Source of the DNA: Nitrospirales bacterium
GTDB lineage: Bacteria > Nitrospirota > Nitrospiria > Nitrospirales > UBA8639
Assembly (NCBI GenBank): GCA_013817135.1
Contig: JACDDF010000138.1
Span: 1-6,378, forward strand
Direction: 5' to 3'
Length of the DNA stretch: 6,378 bases
This document shows positions 5,977-6,378 of this stretch, in pieces; positions within the stretch are counted from its first letter, which is position 1; every line of letters begins with the position of its first letter. Below the pieces are notes generated by a model. The model was not told the DNA's origin. It was given only the letters and a program-made list of their open reading frames with translations, and did no database searches. The position numbers and the translations under genes are program-made.

Positions 5977-6315
5977 ATGGAAGAAATCGTCGTATTGGTG
6001 ACGGTAAGTTCTGAAGGGGAGGCTACAAGCCTGTCAAGGATCTTGGTTGAAAACGGATTAGCTGCCTGTGTCAATATCATCCCAGGCGTGCGATCAATTT
6101 TCAAATGGGATGGGAAAATTTCTGAGGAACAGGAATTTTTGTTGTTGGCGAAAACTGGGAGACAGGCGTTTGACCAATTAGTTACTATGGTGAAAGCCAA
6201 TCATAGTTATACCGTTCCTGAAATCATTGCTCTCCCGATTCAGCTTGGGAGCGAAGAATATTTAGCCTGGATTCGAGATACTACCAAGAGCCGAGTAGGC
6301 ATGGCCGAAGAGTAA
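5977..6315 (+). CDS. cutA: Divalent-cation tolerance protein CutA
   Basis: Small trimeric ferredoxin-like-fold protein; in E. coli the cutA locus affects copper tolerance, while the molecular role of the family is still unclear (metal binding or a PII-like signalling role have been proposed). The 112 residues equal the usual length. Family marks are the first strand IVVLVTVSS, LVENGLAACVNIIPGVRSIFKWDGKI (22-47), the KTGRQAFDQL helix, and HSYTVPEIIALPIQLGSEEYLAWI (76-99), in which H-x-Y-x-x-P-E-I and Y-x-x-W are near-universal. The start is forced: an in-frame TAA (5974-5976) directly precedes the ATG, and later starts would lose the first strand. The ribosome site is weak. Two inverted repeats bracket the gene: a palindrome upstream and a likely terminator downstream. 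Confidence 0.95.
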   Translation: MEEIVVLVTVSSEGEATSLSRILVENGLAACVNIIPGVRSIFKWDGKISEEQEFLLLAKTGRQAFDQLVTMVKANHSYTVPEIIALPIQLGSEEYLAWIRDTTKSRVGMAEE

Positions 6316-6347
6316 TCGAAAGTGTATATGGCTTTATTGGCTGTAAC

Positions 6348-6376
6348 TCTAAGAACCTTAGAAATTCTTATTTTTT
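6348..6376 (+). terminator. Probable intrinsic terminator of cutA with alternative stems
   Basis: TAAGAA (6350-6355) pairs with TTCTTA (6365-6370), directly followed by TTTTTT (6371-6376), about 35 bases after the cutA stop. A competing hairpin, TCTAAG (6348-6353) with CTTAGA (6357-6362), uses the same left arm. Both stems are A+T-rich and only 6 bp, so termination may be weak, but the T-run at the right place supports the call. Confidence 0.5.
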
Positions 6377-6378
6377 AA

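Overview
The window reads as an ordinary chromosomal segment from a Gram-negative, outer-membrane-bearing bacterium. All eight convincing genes are on the + strand: an FtsK-type DNA translocase (5' end cut by the window), a LolA-type lipoprotein chaperone, a response regulator receiver with a membrane tail, an exported protein of unknown function, a Gph-like HAD phosphatase, a ThrH-like HAD phosphatase, an unrecognised lipoprotein, and CutA. An outer membrane is implied by lolA and by a lipoprotein whose residue after the lipobox Cys (Leu) does not look like an inner-membrane retention signal. The gene set and protein style are compatible with Nitrospirota (Nitrospira-like), but that is an impression from memory and no single gene here proves it. 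I see no IS element, CRISPR array, tRNA or rRNA.

Left block (1-3888). ftsK and lolA overlap by ATGA, the receiver gene follows after 61 bp, then the exported protein gene, which itself overlaps gph by ATGA. No terminator is visible between these genes, so they could be one transcript. The block mixes chromosome segregation (FtsK), outer membrane biogenesis (LolA), signalling (receiver) and metabolite repair (Gph), which is more like a housekeeping string than a dedicated pathway.

Middle (3889-5002). A 169-bp gap holds short TGACG/CGTCA repeats and a plausible promoter for thrH. ThrH probably dephosphorylates phosphoserine. After it comes a 324-bp gap without a convincing gene; it contains two inverted repeats, the second a nested hairpin about 60 bp before the lipoprotein start codon.

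Right block (5003-6378). The lipoprotein gene would depend on the Lol pathway for which lolA is a component. A 221-bp gap follows, with a possible promoter, a doubtful 29-codon ORF, and a perfect 18-bp palindrome inside a larger inverted repeat upstream of cutA. The window ends in an A+T-rich hairpin plus T-run that may terminate cutA.

I did not find a clearly new multi-gene system. The items most worth a second look are the receiver domain with a C-terminal membrane helix, the unrecognised exported protein coupled to gph, and the nested inverted repeats in the leaders of the lipoprotein gene and cutA.
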